Shown in pieces: positions 26,266 through 33,971 of a stretch of DNA of 64,000 nt (positions are counted from its first letter, which is position 1; each line of letters opens with the position of its first letter). The notes beneath the pieces are model-generated. The model worked only from the letters and a program-made list of their open reading frames with translations, did not search any database and was not told where the DNA came from. Both the position numbers and the translations under genes were made by a program. This stretch comes from an uncultured Bacteroidota bacterium. GTDB lineage: Bacteria; Bacteroidota; Bacteroidia; Bacteroidales; P3. Location: assembly GCA_902776365.1 (NCBI GenBank), contig CACYPU010000008.1, positions 1 to 64,000 of the forward strand, written 5' to 3'.

Positions 26266-26294
26266 ATTTTTTTTGCCAATTTGGAAATTATTCG

Positions 26295-26303
26295 TATCTT
26301 TAC
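26295..26303 (+). promoter_or_regulatory. -7 element for the PD-(D/E)xK gene
   Basis: TATCTTTAC, one base off TAnnTTTGC, 24 nt before the ATG. Confidence 0.6.
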
Positions 26304-26326
26304 AGTTTAAAATAAAGTTCACGCAT

Positions 26327-27784
26327 ATGCAAGAAAAATGGAACCAGTTCGTATATTACTTATGCGAAGATAAAAAAAGTAATGTGGATGAACCTAAATA
26401 CCACAATAGAATTGAAGCTCAACTAGAATTGCTCGGCTGGATGAAATTCAAGAATGAAATATGTCACAAACTCAATGTGCCAATTGGAAATGGCAGGCAT
26501 ATTCAGCCTGATATTCTTGTCCAAAAAGATGGCAAAAATCAATTTGTTATTGAGGTAAAATGTCCTGGTCATACACAAATTGCTAAAGATTGTGATCAGT
26601 TGGTTTCATATATGCGTCAGTTAAAATTAAAGGCGGGCATATACATTGGAGAACATATTGAGATATTCTATGATCAACCAGATAGCGAAAATGCTATTTC
26701 TATATTGAAGATTCCTCTGGAACTAGACAATAAGCGTGGAACAAAATTTGTAGAATTATTCTCAAAAGACCGTTTTAGCAAAGAGTCCATTGTTCAATTT
26801 TGTGAAGCGCGAATCAAGGAGATGCAACACGAAGAGAGTCTAAACAAAATAAAGGAACATCTTATTGGCGACGCACAAAAACAAATCACCGATGGTATGA
26901 AAATGTTCCTCCTTGAGAAGTATGGTAATACCTTTACTGAAAACGATATTGTTGGGATGTTGGCGTCATTAAAGTTCTCCGCAACGCCATTAGATAATCA
27001 ACAGACTATTAATGACCACATACCAATACCAATCGTACCGCAAAAGCAGGTTTCAAAGACTATTAATTCAAAACACAAACACGACTCAACACTATACTCT
27101 ATAAATGGAAGCAAACCGTTGAACAAAAGACGTTTTGTTCATCAACTTGTAAAGTTGTACGTAGAGCAGCATCCAAAAACATCCTTTGCAAAACTCGAAG
27201 AAGTGTTCCCTGCAACTTTGCAAGGTTCTTATGGTGTAATCCGTAGTATAGACTATATTCGAAAAAAAGGTTACGAAGGTTCCCGTTACCTTATGAAAGA
27301 CGACGAACTACTTCGCAGCTCCGATGGAATAGTATTTGCTGTATGTTCTCAATGGGGGAAAGCAAATATTACTAAATACATAGATCTGGCAAAGAAGCTA
27401 GGTTATACAATCACAACTCCAGTCGAAACCCCAACACAAAAAGGGTCCATAGAAAATAAAACAATTGAATGTTTTTTAACACGTAATGCCAACGCAAAAG
27501 GCTATTTCAATCTTATTGATCAGTCGCTAACCGTTTTAAAAGGCAGTCAAATAAATCCCGGATATTTAGCCAAGGTTAATCCAAAAACAAAAGAGAAACG
27601 AGAAGTTCAAATAGCTGAGTTTGCAAAACGCAAGGGCGATTTATTAGTTGTGACTAAAGATGTAGTGTTTAAAACACCTAGTGGGGCTTCTCAATTTTGT
27701 GTGGGAGGCTCATCAAACGGATGGAGAGATTGGAGAGATATCAATAACAACGAACTTGACATTTACAGAAATAAAAAGGAATAA
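26327..27784 (+). CDS. PD-(D/E)xK nuclease-like protein with C-terminal DUF4357
   Basis: 485 residues. The N-terminus resembles the type I restriction HsdR_N domain, with the nuclease signature QPDILVQ (Asp62) ... FVIEVKCPG (Glu76-x-Lys78) and an upstream acidic HNRIE. A helical middle (about 150-260) is followed by a DNA-binding-like stretch (FVHQLVKLYVEQHPKTSFAKLEEVFP). The C-terminus has a DUF4357-type ending (VFKTPSGASQFCVGGSSNGWRDWRD). No methylase, specificity subunit or helicase is adjacent, so it is not a complete type I system. Base composition is strikingly AT-rich against its neighbours, which points to horizontal transfer. Possible defence nuclease; the target is unknown. Confidence 0.8.
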   Translation: MQEKWNQFVYYLCEDKKSNVDEPKYHNRIEAQLELLGWMKFKNEICHKLNVPIGNGRHIQPDILVQKDGKNQFVIEVKCPGHTQIAKDCDQLVSYMRQLKLKAGIYIGEHIEIFYDQPDSENAISILKIPLELDNKRGTKFVELFSKDRFSKESIVQFCEARIKEMQHEESLNKIKEHLIGDAQKQITDGMKMFLLEKYGNTFTENDIVGMLASLKFSATPLDNQQTINDHIPIPIVPQKQVSKTINSKHKHDSTLYSINGSKPLNKRRFVHQLVKLYVEQHPKTSFAKLEEVFPATLQGSYGVIRSIDYIRKKGYEGSRYLMKDDELLRSSDGIVFAVCSQWGKANITKYIDLAKKLGYTITTPVETPTQKGSIENKTIECFLTRNANAKGYFNLIDQSLTVLKGSQINPGYLAKVNPKTKEKREVQIAEFAKRKGDLLVVTKDVVFKTPSGASQFCVGGSSNGWRDWRDINNNELDIYRNKKE

Positions 27785-27952
27785 ATTGGAGCTCGACCGC
27801 CTGATGAAAGAAATAGATGCCCCAAGTAACAGTTGAACAGGGATAGGCACTTGCTCCACAACAATAAACGTTGACCAGCGATACGGGTTTGTTTCTGGAT
27901 TAGCAAAAAGTTTGTTTTAATAATTTTTTTTTACTATATTAAAGAAAATGTG

Positions 27953-27961
27953 TATATTTGC
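27953..27961 (+). promoter_or_regulatory. -7 element for the AbiE-like pair
   Basis: TATATTTGC, with TTTGTTTTAA-type -33 region upstream. The 265-bp gap 27785-28050 shows no gene or array otherwise. Confidence 0.68.
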
Positions 27962-28050
27962 ACCGATACTGTTCAATAAATATTTTTGTTCAATTATTTT
28001 GAACACAATTAATTAAATGAACAAAATAAGTGTGAAAAACATTGAAAAAC

Positions 28051-28629
28051 ATGATACAGAGGGCTGAATTTCAGATAATTTTTAGGCTATTGCAGGATAA
28101 GGCAAAAGTTAATTCAAACTACCGGCAGCTGGCAGCGGAGGCAGCTACCTCTATTGGGTCGGTACATAACACAATGCAGAGCTTGATGGAGAAGGGCTAC
28201 ATTGTGGAGGACGGCAAGAAACGCCTGCTGCGGAAACGGACATCGTTGCTCGACCGATGGGCTCGTGCTTATGCTGACGGACTCAAAGAACGTTTTTTTA
28301 TTGCCCGATTCACGTTTCTCACCCCTCAGGTGAAGGAGTGCTGGCGCAATATCTGTTTGCCCGAAAATGTCAGTTGGGGAGGGGAACCCGCAGCAGCGTT
28401 GCTGGATAACTATCTGCGGCCAGAACGCTGGGATGTATACACGGCCGATAACGCCAACGCGCTGATAACCACCGGAAGGATGATTCCAAAAGCTGACGGC
28501 GAGATATATGTCTACCGCAGATTCTGGGACGAAGCGGGCACCCCGCCCGTGGTGGTGTATGCCGACCTGATGGCCGTGGACAACGACCGCTGTCGCGAAG
28601 CCGCAGAGAGAATCCGTGAGATGGTTTAA
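28051..28629 (+). CDS. AbiEi-like winged-helix antitoxin candidate
   Basis: 192 residues from ATG 28051 (a TTG lies nine bases upstream). N-terminal winged helix: NYRQLAAEAATSIGSVHNTMQSLMEKGYIVEDGKK. The C-terminal domain contains WGGEPAAALLDNYLRPERWDVYT, TGRMIPKADGEIYVYRRFW and VVYADLMAVDNDRCREAAERI. This layout matches type IV toxin-antitoxin AbiEi-family (COG4861-like) antitoxins. Twenty-four bp separate it from a nucleotidyltransferase gene, the usual partner. Such antitoxins normally repress their own promoter; the AT-rich palindromic TTCAATTATTTTGAA region at 27990-28010 is a candidate operator. Confidence 0.75.
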   Translation: MIQRAEFQIIFRLLQDKAKVNSNYRQLAAEAATSIGSVHNTMQSLMEKGYIVEDGKKRLLRKRTSLLDRWARAYADGLKERFFIARFTFLTPQVKECWRNICLPENVSWGGEPAAALLDNYLRPERWDVYTADNANALITTGRMIPKADGEIYVYRRFWDEAGTPPVVVYADLMAVDNDRCREAAERIREMV

Positions 28630-28652
28630 AGGTTTAAAGTTTAAAGTTTAAG
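28623..28652. repeat. Heptamer spacer between the AbiE-like genes
   Basis: Units of the type GGTTTAAA/AGTTTAA repeated four times between stop and start. Confidence 0.6.
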
Positions 28653-28653
28653 G

Positions 28654-29505
28654 ATGGAGTATTCAATAAAGAAAGATGCGTTGAAGAATGAGTTGCTGGC
28701 GGAAACACTCCGGGCGCTGTCGGAGTGTTATGCGGCGCTCGAAGAGGAGATGTATGTGGTGGGCGCTACCGCGCGAGATATTGCTATACGGTTGCTGGAT
28801 GTCAGCGAGACTCCACAACTTACACTTGATCTCGATGTGGCGGTGGCACTAGACGATTGGAGCCAGTACGAGCGCCTCACGCAATTGCTGCTACGGAACC
28901 ACTTCGTCAAAGCTCCCGAGCGTCAACGATTTTATTACGTGGGGCCGCAAGAGAGAAACCACTACGAGGTGGATATTGTACCGTTTGGTGATGTACAGCA
29001 CGACGGGATGATTGCCTGGCCACCGGAGGGGTCACCCGTGATGTCCGTGCGTTGCTTTTCGGAGGTGATGAGCCATGCCGACAGGGTGAGTGTGGGTGAT
29101 GAATTCTCGTTCCGGATAGCATCGCTCAGCGGTCAGTTTCTGCTGAAACTTGACACCTGGAGCGACCGCCACTTCAATACCCGGAAGGATGCTTCCGATA
29201 TGGTTTTTATACTGAAGAACGTTTATGTGGCCTACGCCCTCACACGCGACGGTCTTCCGCAGGAAGTCGACGTGGAGGCTACGACCTTCGACGTTGCCGT
29301 GGCCGGTGCTGAATGGATTGCTGCCGACCTGCGGACGATACTCTCTCACCGTAACCGCCAATACTATGCTGCGATGCTGCAAGAGGAGGTGGACAAAGAA
29401 GACGAAAGTCCCCTGCTTAACGACTTGCTTGATGTGTCGGACAGCCGGAATTACGCTATCTTCCGTCGAGCACTAACCCGTATGTCACAAATACTTAAGC
29501 CGTGA
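28654..29505 (+). CDS. AbiEii-like nucleotidyltransferase, toxin candidate
   Basis: 283 residues. The nucleotidyltransferase-fold motif is VVGATARDIAIRLL (about 29-42), then LTLDLDVAVALDDW with the DxD pair (about 52-58) and a later acidic HYEVDIVPFG (third carboxylate). This is the GATARD subgroup of predicted nucleotidyltransferases (COG4849-like) usually paired with the AbiEi-type protein encoded upstream. In AbiE systems the enzyme is a toxin that acts on cytosolic nucleic acid, probably tRNA, and is countered by the antitoxin through type IV regulation. The assignment of toxicity here is inferred. Confidence 0.75.
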   Translation: MEYSIKKDALKNELLAETLRALSECYAALEEEMYVVGATARDIAIRLLDVSETPQLTLDLDVAVALDDWSQYERLTQLLLRNHFVKAPERQRFYYVGPQERNHYEVDIVPFGDVQHDGMIAWPPEGSPVMSVRCFSEVMSHADRVSVGDEFSFRIASLSGQFLLKLDTWSDRHFNTRKDASDMVFILKNVYVAYALTRDGLPQEVDVEATTFDVAVAGAEWIAADLRTILSHRNRQYYAAMLQEEVDKEDESPLLNDLLDVSDSRNYAIFRRALTRMSQILKP

Positions 29506-29629
29506 AAATCCAGTTTGTCGTCGGAACGGCTTCAAGCCAGGGAGATGGATAGAAGTGTGATTCCATCTGCGTTTCAGCATTTCAGAAAAGAAATTGGATT
29601 TTCTCTTCACGCGGTTTAAGAAACTTTCG

Positions 29630-29638
29630 TATCTTTGC
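29630..29638 (+). promoter_or_regulatory. -7 element for cysS
   Basis: TATCTTTGC, 20 nt before the ATG at 29659. Confidence 0.72.
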
Positions 29639-29658
29639 ATTTTATTATAATTGGTGTT

Positions 29659-31146
29659 ATGGAACAGCAACTGCTAATATACAATACTTTAAGTCGGCAA
29701 AAGGAACTCTTCAAGCCGATCAACGAGGGTCATGTGGGCATGTATGTCTGCGGTCCTACGGTCTACGGCGACGGCCATCTGGGTCATGCGCGTCCGGCCA
29801 TCACGTTCGATGTCGTCTTCCGCTACCTGCGTCACCTCGGCTACAAGGTGCGCTACGTGCGCAACATCACCGATGTGGGACACCTGGAGCACGACGCCGA
29901 CGAGGGTGAGGACAAAATCGCCAAGAAGGCGCGCCTCGAGCAGCTGGAGCCCATGGAGGTGGCGCAGCACTACACCAACCGCTACCATGCGGCTATGGAG
30001 AAGCTCAACGTGCTGCCCCCCAGCATCGAGCCCCACGCCAGCGGCCATATCATGGAGCAGATAGCCCTCGTGCAGCAGATTCTCGACGCAGGCTACGCCT
30101 ACGTCTCAAATGGCAGCGTCTACTTCGACGTGCGCAAGTATCAGGAAGACACGCATAAGTACGGCCAGCTGAGCGGTCGCGTCATCGACGAGATGCTGGC
30201 CACCACGCGCGAGCTCGACGGACAGGACGAGAAGCGCTTCAGCGGCGACTTCGCCCTGTGGAAGAAGGCGGCTCCCGAGCATATCATGCGGTGGCCCTCG
30301 CCCTGGAGCGACGGCTTCCCCGGCTGGCATGCCGAATGCACGGCGATGGGTGCCAAATACCTCGGCTCGCCCTTCGACATCCACGGCGGCGGCATGGACC
30401 TCGTCTTCCCGCACCACGAGAGCGAGATAGCACAGTGCGTAGCCTCTACCGGCCACGCCCCCTGCCGCTACTGGATGCACAACAACATGATTACCATCAA
30501 CGGCCAGAAGATGGGCAAGTCGCTGGGCAACTTCATCACCCTCGACGAGTTCTTCACCGGCAGCCATAAGGACAAGGACGGCAAGGAGATGCTCGAGCAG
30601 CCCTATTCGCCCATGACCATCCGCTTCTTCATCCTCCAGGCCCACTACCGCTCGACGGTGGACTTCAGCAACGAGGCCCTGCAGGCCGCCGAGAAAGGTT
30701 TTTCGAAGCTCATGGAGGCCTACAAGGCGCTGGGACGCATCACACCTTCCGGCTCCGCCACTGTGGCGCAGGTTTCCGATCTGCGCGCTCGCTGCTACGA
30801 TGCCATGAACGACGACTTCGCCACGCCGACGGTCATCAGCCACCTCTTCGAGGCCGCTAAGATCATCAACAGCGCCGCCGACGGCAAGACGAAGCTTTCG
30901 CAGGCCGACATCGACGAGCTGAAGGGAGTCTTTGACACCTTCCTCTTCGAGGTCATGGGCATGAAAGACGAGGCCGCCAGCGACAACACCGCCCTTATCG
31001 ACGGCCTGATGCATATCATCCTCGACATCCGCGCCACCGCCAAGGCCAACAAGGACTGGGCCACCAGCGACAAGATCCGCGACGCCCTCAAGGAGGCCGG
31101 CGTCACCGTCAAGGACGGCAAAGACGGAGCGACGTATAGTTTTTAG
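29659..31146 (+). CDS. cysS: Cysteinyl-tRNA synthetase
   Basis: 495 residues. Class I synthetase charging tRNA-Cys in the cytosol. Zn and ATP site: [18 protein letters not shown] (HIGH motif HLGH), [11 protein letters not shown] (zinc ligands) and KMGKSLGN (KMSKS). The start at 29659 follows the promoter directly. C-terminal DALR domain ([19 protein letters not shown]) is complete. Confidence 0.97.
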   Translation: MEQQLLIYNTLSRQKELFKPINEGHVGMYVCGPTVYGDGHLGHARPAITFDVVFRYLRHLGYKVRYVRNITDVGHLEHDADEGEDKIAKKARLEQLEPMEVAQHYTNRYHAAMEKLNVLPPSIEPHASGHIMEQIALVQQILDAGYAYVSNGSVYFDVRKYQEDTHKYGQLSGRVIDEMLATTRELDGQDEKRFSGDFALWKKAAPEHIMRWPSPWSDGFPGWHAECTAMGAKYLGSPFDIHGGGMDLVFPHHESEIAQCVASTGHAPCRYWMHNNMITINGQKMGKSLGNFITLDEFFTGSHKDKDGKEMLEQPYSPMTIRFFILQAHYRSTVDFSNEALQAAEKGFSKLMEAYKALGRITPSGSATVAQVSDLRARCYDAMNDDFATPTVISHLFEAAKIINSAADGKTKLSQADIDELKGVFDTFLFEVMGMKDEAASDNTALIDGLMHIILDIRATAKANKDWATSDKIRDALKEAGVTVKDGKDGATYSF

Positions 31147-31186
31147 TAACGGTTAACGGTTAATGTTTAACGGTTAAAGTTTAAAG
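31145..31186. repeat. 7-bp array filling the cysS 3' spacer
   Basis: Six heptamers from the cysS stop to four bases before the next ATG: AGTAACG, GTTAACG, GTTAATG, TTTAACG, GTTAAAG, TTTAAAG. Confidence 0.8.
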
Positions 31187-31190
31187 AATT

Positions 31191-31919
31191 ATGAAAAAAG
31201 GAGATTGGATACTTATCGCGTGTGTCGCTGTGGTGGCGGCACTTTTCGCCATCCCGCAGACACACTGTGGCGAGGGTTTCAATTGGGCTACGGAGCATCA
31301 CCCCTACATCATGGCTTTCTTCAAGTTCGCCATCCTCGCTACGTTGGGAGAGATGCTGGCGCTGCGTATTCGCGAAGGCGTCTACAACAAGAAGGGCTTC
31401 GGCGTACTGCCTCGCATGATTGTATGGGGTTTCCTCGGTATGGCTATCACTTTGGCCATGAAAATCTTTAGCACAGGAACTCCCTATTTTTTGGGACAGG
31501 TTGCAGGAGAAGATAAAGTTGAAGCGTTGGCTCTTGGAAAACAGCTGACCGGCATTTTCACAGCCCAGGGATTCACTTGGGGCAAGCTCGGCATCGCTTT
31601 CGCTGTCTCGGTGCTGATGAACAGCATCTTTGCTCCTGTGATGATGACTTTCCACAAATGCACCGACATCCATATCACCGACAACGGCGGCACGGTGGCG
31701 GGCCTCTTCCGTCCCATCAAGATGCGCGAGATTATGAGCAAGAAGATTAATTGGGACGTGCAGTGGAACCTCGTCATCAAGAAGACCATCCCGCTCTTCT
31801 GGTTCCCCGCTCATACCATCACCTTCATCCTGCCCGCCAACCTGCAGGTGCTCTTCGCCGCCCTGCTCGGCGTCGCCCTGGGACTCATCCTCGCACTGGC
31901 TGGAGGAAGTAAGAAATGA
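31191..31919 (+). CDS. Multi-spanning membrane protein of unknown function
   Basis: 242 residues, no signal peptide. About six hydrophobic helices (near 6-22, 40-60, 74-92, 128-146, 195-212, 215-236) with a hydrophilic loop CTDIHITDNGGTVAGLFRPIKMREI. The tail WNLVIKKTIPLFWFPAHTITFILP recalls the Mpv17/PMP22 terminal region, but this is weak. It overlaps the porin start by 4 bp (ATGA) and so is co-translated with an outer-membrane protein. Confidence 0.72.
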   Translation: MKKGDWILIACVAVVAALFAIPQTHCGEGFNWATEHHPYIMAFFKFAILATLGEMLALRIREGVYNKKGFGVLPRMIVWGFLGMAITLAMKIFSTGTPYFLGQVAGEDKVEALALGKQLTGIFTAQGFTWGKLGIAFAVSVLMNSIFAPVMMTFHKCTDIHITDNGGTVAGLFRPIKMREIMSKKINWDVQWNLVIKKTIPLFWFPAHTITFILPANLQVLFAALLGVALGLILALAGGSKK

Positions 31920-33160
31920 AGAAGATAGGGAAGATAGTGGCTATGGTAGCAATAGTCACTATAGGTACTATAGGAACCACACGTGCCCAAGGCTTCAGCC
32001 TTGAGTGGCATGGTTTCGTCAACCCCCACTATTATGCCGATAGCCGCTCGGTGGTGGGAGGGCGCGAGGACATGATGCTCTTCTACCCCAAGCCTGTGCT
32101 ACTCGACAGCCTCGGCAACGATCTCAACGATGGCTGGCAGGCCGACATGCTGGCCATCACCGCCCGCCTGGGGCTCCGCATCACAGGACCCGAGATGCTG
32201 GGAGCTAAGACCTCCGCTTATATCGAGGGCGACTTCACCGGCTCGACCAACGCCACCATCAACGACCTGCGCCTAAGGCATGCCTACATCGACATGGTGT
32301 GGGAGAACCGTCGCACGGTGAAAAAGGGCAACCAAGAGTTCGATCTCCTTTTCGGCAGACACCGTCTACTCGTCGGCCAATACTGGTACCCTATGGTCAT
32401 CCATGAGATTATGCCGATGACCAACCCGCTGAACATGGGTGCTCCCTTCCATTGCTATGCCCGCCAGCCGCAGGTGCGCTACGAGTACTACTTCCTCGGC
32501 ATCGAGGCCATTGCTGTTGCCTCATGGCAACTCGACAATATGAGTCAGGGGCTCCTCAACGGCGCTCCCGCAAGCAGCACCCTTTTCTCCCGCCACAGCC
32601 TTGTGCCTGAACTGAACGCCCAGCTGCGTTTCCGTGGAGAAAATATCTTCTTCGGCGCTGCCGTCAACCTCAAGACCATCCAGCCTATGGTACAGACGAC
32701 TTACACCGCTGTGCAGCCCTCCACCGACCTCTACACCTCCTTCTCTTGGTCTCTCTTCGGCAAAGCCAACCTTGGCCCCGTCACCATCAAGGCGCAGACG
32801 CTCCTCAACAACACCCTTTATGAGGGCTGCTCGCTGGGCGGCTACCTGATGCTGGCCGACAGCACCTTCGAGGATTGGCATTTCAACACCGTGTGGCTCG
32901 ATATCGAGCGTAATAGCGGCCATTGGCGTCCCGGTCTCTTCATGGGCTTCGCCAAGAACCTCGACTATGGCAACGCCAACTTCGCCCATTGCTTCGGTCG
33001 TGGACATGATATAGAATACCTCTGGCGCATCCAGCCGCGCCTCACCTACACCACAGGCACTGGCCTTTCCTTTACTGGCGAAGCCGAATACACCCGCGCC
33101 GGATATGATGAACCCGTCGGCAACCTGCGCCTCTCACTCAGCATGGTCTATGCTTTCTAA
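31916..33160 (+). CDS. Outer-membrane porin-like beta-barrel protein
   Basis: 414 residues. Signal peptide with repeats (IVTIGTIGTTRAQG), partly encoded by 9-bp DNA repeats. Mature protein: alternating aromatic strands, long-range pattern of an OprP/DcaP-like single-chain barrel (FGRHRLLVGQYWYPMVIHEIMP; LFGKANLGPVTIKAQTLLNN; RIQPRLTYTTGTGLSFTGEAEYT), ending in Phe after MVYA as expected for BAM recognition. The substrate is unknown. The next gene begins inside its last codons. Confidence 0.82.
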   Translation: MKKIGKIVAMVAIVTIGTIGTTRAQGFSLEWHGFVNPHYYADSRSVVGGREDMMLFYPKPVLLDSLGNDLNDGWQADMLAITARLGLRITGPEMLGAKTSAYIEGDFTGSTNATINDLRLRHAYIDMVWENRRTVKKGNQEFDLLFGRHRLLVGQYWYPMVIHEIMPMTNPLNMGAPFHCYARQPQVRYEYYFLGIEAIAVASWQLDNMSQGLLNGAPASSTLFSRHSLVPELNAQLRFRGENIFFGAAVNLKTIQPMVQTTYTAVQPSTDLYTSFSWSLFGKANLGPVTIKAQTLLNNTLYEGCSLGGYLMLADSTFEDWHFNTVWLDIERNSGHWRPGLFMGFAKNLDYGNANFAHCFGRGHDIEYLWRIQPRLTYTTGTGLSFTGEAEYTRAGYDEPVGNLRLSLSMVYAF

Positions 33161-33971
33161 TTATCATACGCACTCTAGCTACTGTGACGGCAAAGCTACG
33201 CCGCGTGAGATGGTAGAGTTCGCCGTCGCCCACGGCTTTTCCGCGCTGGGCTTCACAGGCCATTGTCCGCTGCCCTTCGAGAACACTTTTTCTATTACCG
33301 ACTATGAGGGCTATTGTCGTGAAATCCGCGCCCTCAAAACGGAATACGCCGACCGCATCAAGATTCACCTTGGCCTCGAAATGGATTATGTGCCCGGCAT
33401 GCTCGAGGATTTTTCCTTACTGATAGAACAAGGTAAGCTGGAATACACGATTGGGAGTGTGCATCTCATACCCGCCAACAATATGCCACAAGGGGACGAG
33501 GATTTGTGGTTCATCGATGGGCCTCGCTATGAGCGCTACGATGACGGTCTCTTCCGCCTTTTCGGCGGTGACATTCGCCGCGCCGTCCGCGCCTACTTCC
33601 ACCAGCAGAACGCTATGCTGGAGAGGAACCGTCCCACCATCGTCGGCCACCCCGACAAGATAGTGATGCACAACCGCGACCGCTATTTTACTGAGGACGA
33701 GCCTTGGTACCGAGCCCTAACCCTCGAGACCATCCACCTCATCCACGAGCTCGGTCTCATCTGCGAAATCAATACCCGCGGCATCTACAAAGGTCGCCAC
33801 GCCGACTACTACCCCGCCAAGTGGCTCATCCAGGAGATGAAAAACCTCCGCATCCCCGTCCTCGTCAGCACCGACGCCCATGCCCCCGAAGACCTCCTCC
33901 GTACCGAAGGCGCCTACGAGTACCTCGCCGAAATTCACTATCCCGAGGTTTTACTATCCCTTGATTTCTAA
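33150..33971 (+). CDS. hisJ: PHP-family histidinol-phosphatase
   Basis: 273 residues from ATG 33150, overlapping the porin stop by 11 bp. Motifs of the HisJ/PHP trinuclear metal site: NYHTHSSYCDG, FTGHCPLP, HLGLEMDY, GSVHLI, GHPDKI, CEINTRGIY and STDAHAPEDL. Dephosphorylates histidinol phosphate in histidine synthesis. It is remote from other his genes here, so another phosphoester substrate is possible. Convergent with the UvrA-like gene; the stop codons overlap by 4 bp. Confidence 0.9.
   Translation: MLSNYHTHSSYCDGKATPREMVEFAVAHGFSALGFTGHCPLPFENTFSITDYEGYCREIRALKTEYADRIKIHLGLEMDYVPGMLEDFSLLIEQGKLEYTIGSVHLIPANNMPQGDEDLWFIDGPRYERYDDGLFRLFGGDIRRAVRAYFHQQNAMLERNRPTIVGHPDKIVMHNRDRYFTEDEPWYRALTLETIHLIHELGLICEINTRGIYKGRHADYYPAKWLIQEMKNLRIPVLVSTDAHAPEDLLRTEGAYEYLAEIHYPEVLLSLDF

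Noticed and set aside
26327..29505. Complete type I restriction-modification system
   Set aside because: No methylase, specificity subunit or helicase domain; only an HsdR_N-like domain is seen.
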